Of a DNA stretch of 64,000 nucleotides, positions 52,732-61,947 are shown piece after piece. Numbering within the stretch: position 1 is the stretch's first letter; the number at the start of each line of letters is the position of its first letter. The position numbers were made by a program, and so were the translations under genes. The stretch is from Flavobacterium limi (GTDB taxonomy: Bacteria > Bacteroidota > Bacteroidia > Flavobacteriales > Flavobacteriaceae), in NCBI RefSeq assembly GCF_010645075.1, contig NZ_JAADZV010000001.1:992001-1056000 (forward strand). The letters are read 5' to 3'. The notes beneath the pieces were generated by a model that worked only from the letters and a program-made list of their open reading frames with translations, did not search any database and was not told the DNA's origin.

Positions 52732-54432
52732 TTACTCCACCAATTCCACAAACTTAAACTCTCCTTCCACAGCAACTTTCGTCAAACCGTGTTTCGATAA
52801 ATTTTTCATCGAGGCATCCCATTTTTTACCGCTTAAGTTGGCCGTAATTTTTAATTGCTGAAGATCCATTTTATTATCATTACCTTTCAATAAATCGACG
52901 ATAAATTTCTCTTCATCAGAAAGTTCAATTATTTGTTTTTTCTCAGGACGCATTTGCGGGAACAATAAAACCTCCTGAATCGAAGCGTTATTAGTCAAAT
53001 ACATAATCAAACGGTCCATTCCAATTCCCATTCCGGATGTTGGAGGCATACCGTATTCAAGCGCTCTTAAGAAATCTTCATCGATAATTCCGTTCGCTTC
53101 ATCATCCCCTTTTTCAGAAAGACGCATCTGTTCTTCAAAACGCTCTCTTTGGTCAATTGGGTCATTCAATTCAGAATACGCATTTGCAATTTCTTTTCCG
53201 CAAACCATCAATTCAAAACGCTCAGTCAAATCCGGATTGTCGCGGTGCTCTTTACAAAGCGGAGACATTTCTTTTGGATAATCCGTAATGAAAGTTGGCT
53301 GAATATAATTTCCTTCACATTTTGCTCCAAAAATCTCATCAATCAGTTTTCCTTTACCCATGGTTTCGTCAACCTCAATTGCCATTCCGCGTGCTGCTTC
53401 AAACAATTCCTGTTCTGTTTTTCCTGAGATATCAAAACCGGTAAAATGTTTGATAGAATCAGTCATTGTCACACGAGCGTAAGGCGCTTTAAAGTTGATT
53501 GTGTGCTCGCCAAAAGTCACTTCGCTGGTTCCGTTTACAGCAATTGCACAATGCTCTAATAAGCCTTCTGCAAATTCCATCATCCAGTTGTAGTCTTTGT
53601 AGGCTACATATATTTCCATTGCGGTAAATTCAGGATTATGCGTTCTGTCCATTCCTTCGTTACGGAAGTTTTTAGAGAACTCATAAACACCTTCAAATCC
53701 GCCAACAATCAATCTTTTTAAATACAATTCGTTCGCAATACGCATGTAAAGCGGAATATCAAGCGAATTGTGATGCGTGATAAAAGGTCTCGCCGAAGCT
53801 CCACCCGCAATAGGCTGCAAAACCGGAGTCTCCACTTCAAGATAGCCTGCATCGTTAAAATAACCGCGCATCGCAGTAAACAATTTGGTACGTTTCAGGA
53901 AAGTTTCTTTAACCTGTGGGTTTACCGTTAAATCTACGTAACGCATTCTGTAACGCAATTCTGCATCGTTAAACGCATCGAATACTTTTCCGTCTTCGTC
54001 CACTTTTGGCAAAGGCAACGGGCGTAATGTTTTACTCAAAAATGTAAAACCACTCACACGAATACATTTTGCACCAACCTGAGTCGTAAACAATTCACCT
54101 TCAATTCCAATAAAATCCCCTAAATCGGTCAATTTTTTAAATACCTGATTGTACAACGTTTTGTCATCACCTTCGCACAAAACATCACGGTTTACGTACA
54201 ATTGAATACGGCCTTCGCTGTCCTGAAGCTCAGCAAAACAGGCTTTACCCTGATCACGAACACTCATCAAACGTCCCGCAACAATAACCTTCTTACCCTC
54301 TTCAAACGTTTCCTTTATCTGCTTCGAAGTATGATTTACAGGAAAAAGATTAGCCGGATAAGGATTGATTCCTAAGTTGCGTAAGTTTTGAAGTTTTTCT
54401 CTTCTGATGATTTCTTGTTCTGATAATGCCAT
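52732..54432 (-). CDS. lysS: Lysyl-tRNA synthetase, class II
   Basis: A 566-residue enzyme from ATG 54432 (MALSEQEIIRREKLQNLR). OB-fold anticodon domain (VAGRLMSVRDQGKACFAEL), class II motif 2 (FRNEGMDRTHNPEFTAMEIY) and motif 3 (GMGIGMDRLIMYL) are present. A C-terminal tail of about 60 residues (IVDLLKGNDNKMDLQQLK...) looks like a winged helix and is usual in flavobacteria. The upstream 20 codons in frame are not family-like. Confidence 0.95.
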   Translation of the reverse strand: MALSEQEIIRREKLQNLRNLGINPYPANLFPVNHTSKQIKETFEEGKKVIVAGRLMSVRDQGKACFAELQDSEGRIQLYVNRDVLCEGDDKTLYNQVFKKLTDLGDFIGIEGELFTTQVGAKCIRVSGFTFLSKTLRPLPLPKVDEDGKVFDAFNDAELRYRMRYVDLTVNPQVKETFLKRTKLFTAMRGYFNDAGYLEVETPVLQPIAGGASARPFITHHNSLDIPLYMRIANELYLKRLIVGGFEGVYEFSKNFRNEGMDRTHNPEFTAMEIYVAYKDYNWMMEFAEGLLEHCAIAVNGTSEVTFGEHTINFKAPYARVTMTDSIKHFTGFDISGKTEQELFEAARGMAIEVDETMGKGKLIDEIFGAKCEGNYIQPTFITDYPKEMSPLCKEHRDNPDLTERFELMVCGKEIANAYSELNDPIDQRERFEEQMRLSEKGDDEANGIIDEDFLRALEYGMPPTSGMGIGMDRLIMYLTNNASIQEVLLFPQMRPEKKQIIELSDEEKFIVDLLKGNDNKMDLQQLKITANLSGKKWDASMKNLSKHGLTKVAVEGEFKFVELVE

Positions 54433-54561
54433 TTTGTGCTCTGTTTTTAAGTGTGCAAAGATAGTTTTTAAGTCGCAAAGTTGCAAAGTCATAAAGTCTA
54501 AAGTTTTAGAATAGAATACTATTTTTTATCAGGAGCAGAAAAATCAGGTTTTTCAGGACAT

Positions 54562-54636
54562 TCTGTCCCGCTATTCACTGCAATCTTTTGCTTTTTAAAG
54601 AAAAAAACAAAAGGATTTTCGCTGCTATCGGGGCTA
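54562..54636. repeat. Interspersed palindromic repeat, CCCGnTATnnnC family, copy 3
   Basis: CCCGCTATTCACTGCAATC, inner TTTTG...CAAAA hairpin, then GGATTTTCGCTGCTATCGGG. It matches 7275-7352 in order and orientation. It lies in the 453-base gap between lysS and the next lipoprotein, which holds repeats and a promoter element only. Confidence 0.88.
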
Positions 54637-54707
54637 GATTAGAAATCTTGTTTTCAAAAGATGTTTTGTTAGAATCTTTAAAATTTTATCGTATAAAAAC
54701 CAATTAA

Positions 54708-54791
54708 ATTCCGTAGGAATAAACGATATTGTAGCAACGGATTTTAATCCGTTGAATAAAATAATGTCGGATAGTCGAGTTCCATAGGAAC
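54708..54791. repeat. Composite palindrome cluster before the lipoprotein gene
   Basis: Three small palindromes: ATTCCGTAGGAAT (54708-54720), CAACGGATTTTAATCCGTTG (54735-54754) and GTTCCATAGGAAC (54779-54791). The outer two are variants of one motif, (A/G)TTCC-GTA/ATA-GGAA(T/C). This looks like another dispersed flavobacterial repeat. Confidence 0.7.
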
Positions 54792-54858
54792 GATCCATAT
54801 AAAAAATCAAGACATCATAACCTAAGGCCTCATTGCCTTAAAAGTAAAATAGTCTTCG

Positions 54859-54866
54859 TATCTTTG
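54859..54866 (+). promoter_or_regulatory. Bacteroidota -7 element TATCTTTG
   Basis: Exact TAnnTTTG match 20 bases before the lipoprotein start. Confidence 0.5.
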
Positions 54867-54885
54867 ATAAAAAATTACACTTAAG

Positions 54886-55641
54886 ATGAAATTATACAAA
54901 CTGCTTAGTTTTTCTTTTTTACTGGCAACACTTACAAGCTGCACTTTTACAGAAAATATCACAATCAACGACAACGGAACAGGAAAATTTTCTGTAGATA
55001 TGGATGGTTCTGCCTTAATGGCAATGGCAGGTGACCAGATAGGAAGCCAGCTGGGAGCTGATGCCAAAAAAGATATCGACTCTTCTTTTACATTCAAACA
55101 GCTATTCGAGGAGAAAAAAGATAGTATTGCAAAGCTTTCCCCTGAAATGCAGAAAGAACTGAAAAAACTCGAGAATTTTGTGGTAAAGACCAAAATGAGC
55201 TCTGAAAAGAAAGAGTTTTTAATGACGCTTACAACCGATTTTAAAAATGTAAATGAAATGCAGGATATTCTGCAGACTTTAAGTGTTTTACAAAAATTAG
55301 AACAGGGAGGAAGCTCAGTATCACCATTTGGGAGCAATTTCGGGAATAATAATAGTAAATTGAATTACAGTTATGACGGTAAAAAATTTAGCAGAAAGGC
55401 AATAATTGATACCAAAAAACTGGCTGAAAAAGCAAAAGATACTACAGCAGATATGTCTAAAATGATGTTTGCCTCGTCTAGTTATGTCGTTAAATATCAC
55501 TTTCCAAAGAAAATCAAAAAGGTTTCGAATCCGAATGCTTTGTTCAGCGAAGACCGTAAAACAATTACCATTCAATACCCTTTCACGGATTATATGGAGA
55601 ATCCCGACAAACTAAACTTTGATGTTGAGTTTGAAAAATAA
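54886..55641 (+). CDS. Hypothetical lipoprotein, 251 residues
   Basis: Lipobox TLTSCTF. An N-terminal strand ENITINDNGTGKFSVDMDGS is followed by a helical part and a C-terminal strand region YVVKYHFPKKIKKVSNPNA...TIQYPFTDYMENP. It resembles DUF-type bacteroidete lipoproteins of unknown function. lipB follows after five bases. Confidence 0.8.
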   Translation: MKLYKLLSFSFLLATLTSCTFTENITINDNGTGKFSVDMDGSALMAMAGDQIGSQLGADAKKDIDSSFTFKQLFEEKKDSIAKLSPEMQKELKKLENFVVKTKMSSEKKEFLMTLTTDFKNVNEMQDILQTLSVLQKLEQGGSSVSPFGSNFGNNNSKLNYSYDGKKFSRKAIIDTKKLAEKAKDTTADMSKMMFASSSYVVKYHFPKKIKKVSNPNALFSEDRKTITIQYPFTDYMENPDKLNFDVEFEK

Positions 55642-55646
55642 ATAAA

Positions 55647-56345
55647 ATGAATAAAAAAATTCAACTTCAGGATCTGGGAAAAAGAGATTACAAATCGACC
55701 TGGGAATATCAGGAAGAAATTTTCAAAGATATAGTCGATTTAAAAATCAAAAACAGAAGGGAGGAACTTGATCTGCCAACTCCAAATTACTTATTATTTG
55801 TAGAGCATCCTCATGTTTATACTTTAGGGAAAAGCGGCGATTTTGAAAACCTTTTATTAAACGAAAAACAGCTCGAAGCCAAAGGAGCTACTTTTTATAA
55901 AATCAACCGCGGCGGAGATATTACGTATCACGGTCCCGGACAAATTGTAGGTTATCCGATATTAGACTTAGAAAATTTCTTTACCGATATTCACAAATAC
56001 CTGCGTTTACTTGAAGAATCAATTATTTTAACCTTGGCAGAATATGGTATAGAATCGGGCAGAAGCGATGGAGAAACCGGAGTCTGGCTCGGTGTTGGAA
56101 CTCCTTTCGCCCGTAAAATCTGCGCAATGGGTGTTCGCGCATCCCGCTGGGTTACTATGCATGGATTTGCCTTAAACGTAAATGTTGATTTAGGGTATTT
56201 CGATAATATTATTCCGTGTGGCATTCGCGGAAAAGGCGTTACGACTTTAAACGTTGAACTTGGTGTTGAAAAAGTAGACGAAGATGAAGTCAAAGCTAAA
56301 ATTATCAAACATTTGACAGCTTTATTTGAAGCCGAATTTATTTAA
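55647..56345 (+). CDS. lipB: Octanoyl-[acyl-carrier-protein]:protein octanoyltransferase
   Basis: A 232-residue enzyme transferring octanoate from ACP to lipoate-dependent proteins. Signature RGGDITYHGPGQIVGYP, then the catalytic Lys/Cys block KICAMGVRASRWVTMHGFALNV and IIPCGIRGKGVTTL. Length and start fit. Adjacent to the lipoprotein gene by five bases. Confidence 0.95.
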   Translation: MNKKIQLQDLGKRDYKSTWEYQEEIFKDIVDLKIKNRREELDLPTPNYLLFVEHPHVYTLGKSGDFENLLLNEKQLEAKGATFYKINRGGDITYHGPGQIVGYPILDLENFFTDIHKYLRLLEESIILTLAEYGIESGRSDGETGVWLGVGTPFARKICAMGVRASRWVTMHGFALNVNVDLGYFDNIIPCGIRGKGVTTLNVELGVEKVDEDEVKAKIIKHLTALFEAEFI

Positions 56346-56362
56346 GATTCAGGGTGATTCGG

Positions 56363-56938
56363 ATGGAAACTGGAGATAAAAAAACATTTTTAAGTCATTT
56401 AAGCCTTCCCGAAAGGGAATTACAGGAATTGGCAGCTATTTCTGAATATAAAATAATTCAGAAAGGAAATTATTTTATCAGAGAAGGTCAGATTCCCCGT
56501 AAAATGGCTTTCGTTATCAAAGGTTTGTTTCGATATGTTTATACGCACGAAAACGGAAATGAATTCACTAAAAACATCATAGCCGAAAAGAATTTTATCA
56601 GTTCCTATTCGGCTATGATTTATAATACCCCTTCTTATTTTTCTGTTGAAGCGCTAGAGGATACCGAAATTCTCGAAATCGATTATTTGGATTGGCTAGA
56701 CATAAAGGGAAAAAATCCGTTTTGGAATGCATTTTTAGTTAAGGTTCTTGAAAAAGCTTTTTACATTAAAGAAAAACGGGAAAGAGAATTATTATTGCTG
56801 GACGCAGAAAAGAGATACGAGATCTTTATTACTGAATTTCCAAATATCGAAAACCGCGTGTCACAGCAAATCATAGCTTCGTATTTAGGTATTCAGCCTG
56901 AATCGTTCAGCAGACTCAAAAGAAAGCGTAAGAATTAA
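56363..56938 (+). CDS. Crp/Fnr-family transcription regulator (first of two)
   Basis: A 191-residue regulator from ATG 56363. A cyclic-nucleotide-binding-like domain (GNYFIREGQIPRKMAFVIKGLFRYVYT) and a C-terminal HTH (VSQQIIASYLGIQPESFSRLKRKR). It lacks the N-terminal cysteine cluster of Fnr and the Crp cAMP signature RxxL/T, so it is neither O2- nor clearly cAMP-binding. It lies just upstream of the SDR gene and may control it. Confidence 0.88.
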   Translation: METGDKKTFLSHLSLPERELQELAAISEYKIIQKGNYFIREGQIPRKMAFVIKGLFRYVYTHENGNEFTKNIIAEKNFISSYSAMIYNTPSYFSVEALEDTEILEIDYLDWLDIKGKNPFWNAFLVKVLEKAFYIKEKRERELLLLDAEKRYEIFITEFPNIENRVSQQIIASYLGIQPESFSRLKRKRKN

Positions 56939-57002
56939 CATAGGTCAATGTAAGCTTTCAATTGGTAAACTATTTTTGATTCATAATTATAAAACACGAA
57001 TT

Positions 57003-57743
57003 ATGGAAATCTCAAATAGTACCGTAATTATTACCGGAGGAAGTTCCGGTATTGGATTTGAAATGTGCAGACAGCTTATTATGAAAGGGAATAAAGTAAT
57101 TACGTGTTCTCGCTCTTTAGAGAAACTTACAACTGCAAAAAAACAGCTGCCCGATTTAATTATTTACCAGTGTAATATCGCTCAGGAATCTGAATGTAAA
57201 TCCTTTGCTGGCTGGATTAATGAAAACCATCCTGAAGCGAATGTTCTAATTAATAATGCCGCAATTGTATCGCAAACTAATTTTACAGAAGATCCTTTTA
57301 TTCTGGAAAAAATGAATGTCGAAATAGAAACAAATTTTCTTGCCCCGATTCGGCTCATAAAACTTTTGTATCCGATTTTGATTAAAAACAGCCATTCTAA
57401 AATTATAAATATTACAACAGGATTAGTGTATGTTCCAAGAGCTATTTATACTTTTTATAATGCTTCAAAAGCAGCGTTGCATTCTTTTACACAGATTTTG
57501 CGTGAGCAGTTAAAAAGTGAAGATATTAAGATTATAGAAGTGCTGTTTCCGGCTGTTGATACTCCATGGCATCATGGAAATCCTCCCAAAATTGCCATTT
57601 CGCCCAAAAAAGCAGTTTCAGAAATGCTAAAAGGAATCAATCGTGATAAAACTGAAATCAGGATTTCAAAAGTGAAGCTGCTCTATTTTATTTACAGGTT
57701 AGCTCCCGGATTTGCTTTCAAAAAAATAAATAATATAAGCTGA
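57003..57743 (+). CDS. Short-chain dehydrogenase/reductase
   Basis: A 246-residue enzyme from ATG 57003 (MEISNSTVIITGGSSGIGFE). NAD(P)-binding GGSSGIG (TGGxxGxG), NNAAIV, and catalytic Tyr-Lys in YTFYNASKAALHSFT. Relatives resemble DltE-like SDRs. It follows the Crp/Fnr gene by 64 bases on the same strand. Confidence 0.9.
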   Translation: MEISNSTVIITGGSSGIGFEMCRQLIMKGNKVITCSRSLEKLTTAKKQLPDLIIYQCNIAQESECKSFAGWINENHPEANVLINNAAIVSQTNFTEDPFILEKMNVEIETNFLAPIRLIKLLYPILIKNSHSKIINITTGLVYVPRAIYTFYNASKAALHSFTQILREQLKSEDIKIIEVLFPAVDTPWHHGNPPKIAISPKKAVSEMLKGINRDKTEIRISKVKLLYFIYRLAPGFAFKKINNIS

Positions 57744-57874
57744 AAATGGCTTTTTTGAAATAATCCGGTTTTAAAAAGTAAATTACGTATCTGTTGTAAT
57801 TCTTTTCAGGATTTTTGGTAAATTTAGGTTCATGTTTATTTATGAAGCTTTTATTAATCTAATCTGTCTGAATC

Positions 57875-58726
57875 ATGAGAAAAATTTACTTTATCTGTTT
57901 CCTTTTTATATGCAATGCTATTTTGGCTCAAAAGAAGGATAAATTATATCCGGTTACGATTTATGAAAAAGCCTGGAAGGAGAAAAATAGTGAGGCGAGA
58001 TTAAAGCTGATCAAAACAATCTGGCTCGAAGACAGCACTTTTGAAGAGCCTTCGACTTCAATAAAAGGTATTGCAGCATTTAATAATGTAATCAATGAAT
58101 TTTACAAAAAATTCCCGGATGCTGTTTTTACGTTCGGTTCAAAAGTTGTAAAAGACAATTACGTAACCTGGGAATGGAAGATTCAGGATTCTAAAAATAA
58201 GCTCATAATGGGCGGCCGTGATTTTGCCAGATTAAACGGAAAAGGTCAGGTGAGCAAAATAATAGGTTTTTGGGACAAGGATGCGACTTTCTCAGAAGAA
58301 GATATTTTGAAAAATCTGGAAGCTGATAATTTTAAAGTTGTAGCGCAATATTTTGAGTGCCTTTTTAAAACCAGGGATTTTAATACAATGGCGACTTTAA
58401 TTGAAGAGGGTGCAATTTACAATCAGGCAGAAGGATTACCTTATGGAGGAACTTATAAAGGATTTAATGAATGGACTAAAATGTATGCAAAATCAGCTGA
58501 ATTCTTTGATTTAGAAATTGAAAAAGAGCCTGTCTATTTTAGCAATGCAGCTAAAAATGAGGTGATTATTTATTTCACCATAAAATGCAAAGCAAAAAAA
58601 TCAGGCAAAACACTTTCAATGCCAATCTCTGAACATTTTGATTTAAAAGATAGAAAAATTACTGCCATAAGACCTTTTTATTTTGATACCAAACAATTTG
58701 CTGAGTTTTTAAAAAGCAGGAAATAA
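57875..58726 (+). CDS. Secreted double SnoaL/NTF2-like protein
   Basis: A 283-residue protein with signal peptide (to about AQ19). Two NTF2-like units are visible. The first is ~26-150, with DSTFEEPSTSIKGIAAFNNVINEFYKKFPDAVF; the second is ~158-283, with EEGAIYNQAEGLPYGGTYKGFNEWTK and PISEHFDLKDRKITAIRPFYFD (pieces shortened). Such folds bind small ligands; function unknown. Confidence 0.82.
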   Translation: MRKIYFICFLFICNAILAQKKDKLYPVTIYEKAWKEKNSEARLKLIKTIWLEDSTFEEPSTSIKGIAAFNNVINEFYKKFPDAVFTFGSKVVKDNYVTWEWKIQDSKNKLIMGGRDFARLNGKGQVSKIIGFWDKDATFSEEDILKNLEADNFKVVAQYFECLFKTRDFNTMATLIEEGAIYNQAEGLPYGGTYKGFNEWTKMYAKSAEFFDLEIEKEPVYFSNAAKNEVIIYFTIKCKAKKSGKTLSMPISEHFDLKDRKITAIRPFYFDTKQFAEFLKSRK

Positions 58727-58773
58727 CAAGTATTATTAATTCATTAAATAGTTTAAAATTTTTAGAAAAAGTT

Positions 58774-58781
58774 TATTTTTG
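58774..58781 (+). promoter_or_regulatory. Bacteroidota -7 element TATTTTTG
   Basis: Exact TAnnTTTG match about 94 bases before the second Crp/Fnr gene, leaving a medium-length 5' leader. Confidence 0.42.
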
Positions 58782-58874
58782 TTTAATAAGATTTTTTGGA
58801 ACAATTTTAAGTAATCGTTTCATTTATATGTATTTAATTAAAATAAAAAAGGAAGTTTCTAAACTTTTTGAATA

Positions 58875-59456
58875 ATGCAGAGTATACTAACAGATTTATC
58901 ACGATTTATAGAATGTAATGAGGCTGAAAATCAGGCTTTTTTAGATGCTTTGATACTAAAAAAAGTAAAAAAGAAACAACATCTTTTGCTTGAAGGTGAT
59001 GTTTGTAATTTTGGTGTTTTTATAATTGAAGGGTGTATTCGCTATTACTACCTGGAAGATGGGGTAGAATCTACAGGAAATTTTTTCTTTGAAAACAGCT
59101 GGTATGCCGATATCGATAGTTTTTTAAACGGAAAGCCTTCTTTATTATATATTGAAACTCTCGAAGATTGTGAGATGTATTTTCTTTATAAACATGATCT
59201 GGATAAGTTAATCCGTGATTATCCTGTTTTTAGCATGTTTTTGCCTAATATGATGGAAAGAAGTATCAGGGGATTGACTACCAGAAATAAAGCAATGTCA
59301 ACATTTTCAATTGAAGAAAGATATCTTCGTTTTATCAAAGACAGGCCTAAGGTAATGGAGAGGGTTCCTCTTAAATACGTTGCAAGTTATTTAGGAATCA
59401 AACCGGAAAGTCTAAGCCGATTAAGAACCCGTCTCACATTAAATAGTAAATCTTAA
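58875..59456 (+). CDS. Crp/Fnr-family transcription regulator (second of two)
   Basis: A 193-residue regulator with the same layout as the one at 56363: KKQHLLLEGDVCNFGVFIIEGCIRYYYLEDG, a long dimer helix and HTH VPLKYVASYLGIKPESLSRLRTRL. Only scattered cysteines, with no Fnr cluster. It sits 69 bases before the TonB receptor and may govern it. Confidence 0.88.
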   Translation: MQSILTDLSRFIECNEAENQAFLDALILKKVKKKQHLLLEGDVCNFGVFIIEGCIRYYYLEDGVESTGNFFFENSWYADIDSFLNGKPSLLYIETLEDCEMYFLYKHDLDKLIRDYPVFSMFLPNMMERSIRGLTTRNKAMSTFSIEERYLRFIKDRPKVMERVPLKYVASYLGIKPESLSRLRTRLTLNSKS

Positions 59457-59488
59457 CTTTGGTCAATTTTTAAGAATTTTCAGCGATT

Positions 59489-59496
59489 TACTTTTG
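59489..59496 (+). promoter_or_regulatory. Bacteroidota -7 element TACTTTTG
   Basis: Exact TAnnTTTG match 30 bases before the TonB receptor start. Confidence 0.5.
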
Positions 59497-59525
59497 CCTT
59501 TATAATCAATAAAGCAAAGTAAAAA

Positions 59526-61901
59526 ATGAAAAAAATATTTTTAATTATTTTAAGTCTCCTTGGCTTGACTTCTTTTGCCCAGACAGGAGTTGTTAAAGGA
59601 AAAATAATTGATAAACAATCTGAAAAACCAATTTCCGGAGCGGTTATAATGCTCATAGGGAATGATGAAAATCAAACCACATCTGATGAAGAGGGTAATT
59701 TTAAGCTATCCGGAATTCCTCTGGGGAGACAAAGTATTTCTATAAGCCTTACAGGATATGAAAGTACATCGGTTTCTGATCTTGATATTACCACCGGAAA
59801 GGACAATCTGCTCACCATCCCGTTGACCGAACAGTTCAATACGTTAGATGAAATTGTAGTTACTGCAGGATCCAATAAAGCGAAAGCGATTAATAAAATG
59901 GCAATCGTTTCTACAAAACAATTCAGTCCCGAGGAAGTTACAAGATTTTCCGGCGGAAGAAGTGATGTGGCGAGACTTGTTTCGAATTTCGCCGGTGTTT
60001 CAACAGGTGATGACAGCCGAAATGATATTGTAGTACGTGGGAATTCGCCTTCAGGGATGTTATGGCGAATTGAAGGAATGCCTGTTCCAAATCCGAATCA
60101 CTTTGCGACTTTGGGAACTACCGGAGGACCTGTTTCTGCTTTGAATCCAAATCTTCTGGCTAATTCTGATTTTATGACATCTGCTTTCCCTGCTGAATAT
60201 GGGAACGCCATTGCAGGGGTTTTTGACTTAGGTTTCAGAAAAGGAAATCCGGATGAGTACGAATACATGATCAGTGCCGGAGCTTATCCCGGATTAGAAT
60301 TTATGGCAGAGGGGCCGCTTGGCAAAAAAGGCGGGTCGTTTGTAGCATCAGCACGATATGGTTTTGTAGGGGTAACAGGTTTGGCCGGAACAGATGCACA
60401 GCCTAATTACAGCGATGTTAGTTTTAATGTTGATTTTGGGAAAAGCAAAATAGGTAATTTTTCAATTTTTGGAATTTACGGAACTTCGGATATTGATTTC
60501 TTAGGAAAAGACATAGACAAAGAAGATCCTTTTGCTGCTCAGGACGAAGACGGCTATGTAACCTCCCTGTTTGGTTCTGTTGGTTTGAAACATAATCTGG
60601 CTATCGGAAGCAATTCGTCATTAAAAACAATTCTCGGATATTCTAATTCCGGAAACACCTATAAAAATGACCGTTATTACGATTTTGGTACACCTGATGA
60701 AAATAAACTGAGGTTTTCAGATGTTGATAATACCGAAAACAGATTCACATTTTCTACTTTGTTCAATTCTAAACTCAGCAAAAAAACGACAATAAGAGCG
60801 GGATTACTGTTTGAAAATTATACTCTTAACGCTAATGTTAAAGACAGGGACAGACAAGATGATGCTGATGGCGACGGTTACGCAGATTTAGTACAGATAG
60901 TGGATCTTGACGGGAATTACAATATTGTACAGCCATTTGCGCAGGGGCAATTTCGATTAACCGAAAAATTAACTTTTAATGCAGGGATTCACGGGCAGTA
61001 TTTCTCTATAAATGAGCAATTTGTTTTTGAGCCCAGAACGGCTTTAACCTATGCTTTCAATTCATCCAATTCTGTCAATTTCGGATATGGTTTGCATCAT
61101 CAGAGTGTAGCGGCTCCTATTTTGTTCCTGAATGAATTTGTAAACGGAAATCCGGTTCAGACGAACAAAAATCTGGATTTAGTACAGAGTCAGCATTATG
61201 TTTTGGGATATGATGTACGATTCTCTAAAAAATGGAGAGGAAAAGTAGAAGTTTATTATCAGGATATCAGCAAGGCAGGTGTAGAATCGTTTCCAGGCAG
61301 TTATTCAACTTTAACAGAAGGTGCCAACTTTGGTTATTCGATAGATAAAACATCATTGGTGAGCAAAGGGAAAGGACATAATCAGGGAATTGAGTTTACG
61401 GTTGAAAAATTCTTCAGTGAAGGGTATTATACTTTATTTACCACCTCACTTTTTGAAAGTAAATATAAAGGTAGTGACGGAATCGAACGAAATTCGCCTT
61501 TTAATAACGGCTATGTGGTTAATCTTTTGGGAGGAAAAGAATTTAAAATCGGAAAGGCAAAGAAGAATGTCTTTTCGATCGATACAAAGTTTACCACAGC
61601 AGGAGGCCGTTATTATACTCCGGTTGATTTGCAGGCTTCAAATGATGCCGGTTATGAAATCAGGGATGATGCCAATGCTTTTGGCAAACAATATGATTCA
61701 TATTTAAGGCTGGATGTGAAATTTGGAATCAAATTCAACAGTAAAAAGAAGAAAAGGTTTCATCAGTTTTATATTGATCTTCAAAATATTACCAATCACA
61801 CTAATATTTTCACAATGGAATATAACAGGCTGACGAATAGTATAAATCAAAAAGATCAAATTGGTTTTTCACCGGATTTTGGATATAAATTTCAGTTTTA
61901 G
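59526..61901 (+). CDS. TonB-dependent receptor with carboxypeptidase-like N-domain
   Basis: A 791-residue outer-membrane receptor. After a signal peptide (to about AQ19), a CarboxypepD_reg-like domain (VVKGKIIDKQSEKPISGAVI...) precedes a plug (DIVVRGNSPSGMLWRIEGMPVPNPNHF) and a barrel ending in YKFQF. The substrate is not apparent; no SusD partner follows, so a metal chelate or small molecule is more likely than a glycan. It is preceded by a Crp/Fnr regulator. Confidence 0.9.
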   Translation: MKKIFLIILSLLGLTSFAQTGVVKGKIIDKQSEKPISGAVIMLIGNDENQTTSDEEGNFKLSGIPLGRQSISISLTGYESTSVSDLDITTGKDNLLTIPLTEQFNTLDEIVVTAGSNKAKAINKMAIVSTKQFSPEEVTRFSGGRSDVARLVSNFAGVSTGDDSRNDIVVRGNSPSGMLWRIEGMPVPNPNHFATLGTTGGPVSALNPNLLANSDFMTSAFPAEYGNAIAGVFDLGFRKGNPDEYEYMISAGAYPGLEFMAEGPLGKKGGSFVASARYGFVGVTGLAGTDAQPNYSDVSFNVDFGKSKIGNFSIFGIYGTSDIDFLGKDIDKEDPFAAQDEDGYVTSLFGSVGLKHNLAIGSNSSLKTILGYSNSGNTYKNDRYYDFGTPDENKLRFSDVDNTENRFTFSTLFNSKLSKKTTIRAGLLFENYTLNANVKDRDRQDDADGDGYADLVQIVDLDGNYNIVQPFAQGQFRLTEKLTFNAGIHGQYFSINEQFVFEPRTALTYAFNSSNSVNFGYGLHHQSVAAPILFLNEFVNGNPVQTNKNLDLVQSQHYVLGYDVRFSKKWRGKVEVYYQDISKAGVESFPGSYSTLTEGANFGYSIDKTSLVSKGKGHNQGIEFTVEKFFSEGYYTLFTTSLFESKYKGSDGIERNSPFNNGYVVNLLGGKEFKIGKAKKNVFSIDTKFTTAGGRYYTPVDLQASNDAGYEIRDDANAFGKQYDSYLRLDVKFGIKFNSKKKKRFHQFYIDLQNITNHTNIFTMEYNRLTNSINQKDQIGFSPDFGYKFQF

Positions 61902-61921
61902 TTAATAGATTTTTAGTAAAT

Positions 61922-61946
61922 AAGGCTTGTCGGTTGATAAGCCTTT
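61922..61946. terminator. Bidirectional terminator between convergent genes
   Basis: AAGGCTTGTC, loop GGTT, GATAAGCCTTTTTT: stem with one mismatch, between the TonB receptor and rnhB. Confidence 0.8.
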
Positions 61947-61947
61947 T

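Noticed and set aside
52732..54492. Longer LysRS start at 54492
   Set aside because: The extra 20 residues (MTLQLCDLKTIF...) are not seen in the family; MALSEQEIIRREKL is the usual start.
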